Source: Elymus sibiricus (Eukaryota > Streptophyta > Magnoliopsida > Poales > Poaceae). From it: a DNA stretch of 64,000 nt. Both the position numbers and the translations under genes were made by a program. The stretch is from positions 290,102,205-290,166,204 of the forward strand of contig CM077665.1 of NCBI GenBank assembly GCA_039707655.1. The letters are read 5' to 3'. The notes below the pieces were generated by a model. The model saw only the letters and a program-made list of their open reading frames with translations. It made no database searches and had not been told where the DNA came from. Below, one piece after another: positions 63,899 through 64,000 of the stretch (position 1 is the stretch's first letter; each line of letters opens with the position of its first letter).

Positions 63899-63913
63899 AG
63901 CATCCCCAAGCTT
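63899..63913 (-). other. Polypurine tract of A3
   Basis: The minus strand reads AAGCTTGGGGATGCT immediately before the LTR, the standard arrangement for this class. Confidence 0.8.
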
Positions 63914-64000
63914 AATTGCTGCTCGTCCTTGAGTAGGTAAATGATAAAAACAGAATTTTTGATGTGGAATGCTACCTAACATATTTATCCATGTAATATT

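Larger units (their letters stand above)
62316..64000 (-). mobile_element. Athila-type Gypsy 'A3': 3' LTR and adjoining internal end
   Basis: The LTR (62316-63898) runs on the minus strand from TGATACGTCTCCAACG to CTCAAGAAGTAGCA. Beyond 63899 the internal end has the polypurine tract and GAGGACGAGCAG-type sequence. The element is inserted into G7; the flank is GGGTG (62311-62315), with the partner off the window. Confidence 0.88.

Noticed and set aside
1..64000. Any single-copy host gene
   Set aside because: Every coding-like segment could be assigned to a mobile element, or had no motif and lay inside one.

Overview
The window is plant nuclear DNA made almost entirely of nested transposable elements, and I found no host gene. 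The element types point to a grass of the Triticeae (wheat, Aegilops, barley or rye): Tat-type and Athila-type Gypsy elements, a large non-autonomous element with 4.3-kb LTRs (Sukkula/LARD-like), a Sirevirus-like Copia element, a CACTA transposon starting CACTACTAGGAAAAAG, and a Stowaway MITE with CTCCCTCCGTTCC ends. Species and family names are inference from sequence style; the termini and target-site duplications (TSDs) were read directly.

Layout, left to right. 1-6305: minus-strand Tat-type Gypsy 'G2', with its 3' end off the window, lying in the gag of plus-strand Gypsy 'G1' (6306-25322). G1 is also split in its protease by a 10.9-kb LARD-like element (7402-18303, perfect TSD TTTGG). 25323-25990: Athila-type remnant 'A1'. 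25991-40156: minus-strand Tat element 'G3', split in its protease by a Copia element (27799-37286, TSD GCACC/GCGCC). 40157-40736: LTR fragment of the G3/G4 family in the opposite orientation. 40737-50845: the 3' end of Tat element 'G5'; its 3' LTR holds element 'G4' (41459-50438, TSD TAGCC). G4 holds a CACTA (43830-46741, TSD TCA), which holds a solo LTR (44146-46129, TSD GCGAC), which holds a Stowaway MITE (45402-45715, TSD TA). 50846-52855: Athila-type 3' noncoding DNA 'A2'. 52856-57820: gag-protease-antisense-ORF element 'G6'. 57826-62315: RNase H/integrase-bearing element 'G7', joined to G6 by a 1.19-kb tandem duplication. 62316-64000: the 3' LTR and adjoining internal end of a minus-strand Athila-type element 'A3'.

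Nearly every coding region carries stops, frameshifts or large deletions. G2 and G3 keep gag, protease and a piece of RT but no RNase H or integrase. G4 keeps only a gag N-terminus plus RNase H and integrase. G1 has all pol domains but is broken. The Copia element has a long gag and a second 3' ORF but no pol.

The most unusual signals are regulatory or antisense. (i) The Copia element has 13-bp palindromes of the form TCGGTNNNACCGA in pairs 23 bp apart, with pairs recurring about every 65-75 bp. They lie upstream of the LTR TATA box and again upstream of a second TATA box serving the 3' ORF. (ii) Antisense accessory ORFs in the Gypsy elements have their own TATA boxes, at least one canonical intron and, in two elements, a B3-type DNA-binding fold. 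(iii) The LARD-like element carries an antisense, TATA-led 55-codon membrane-protein ORF.
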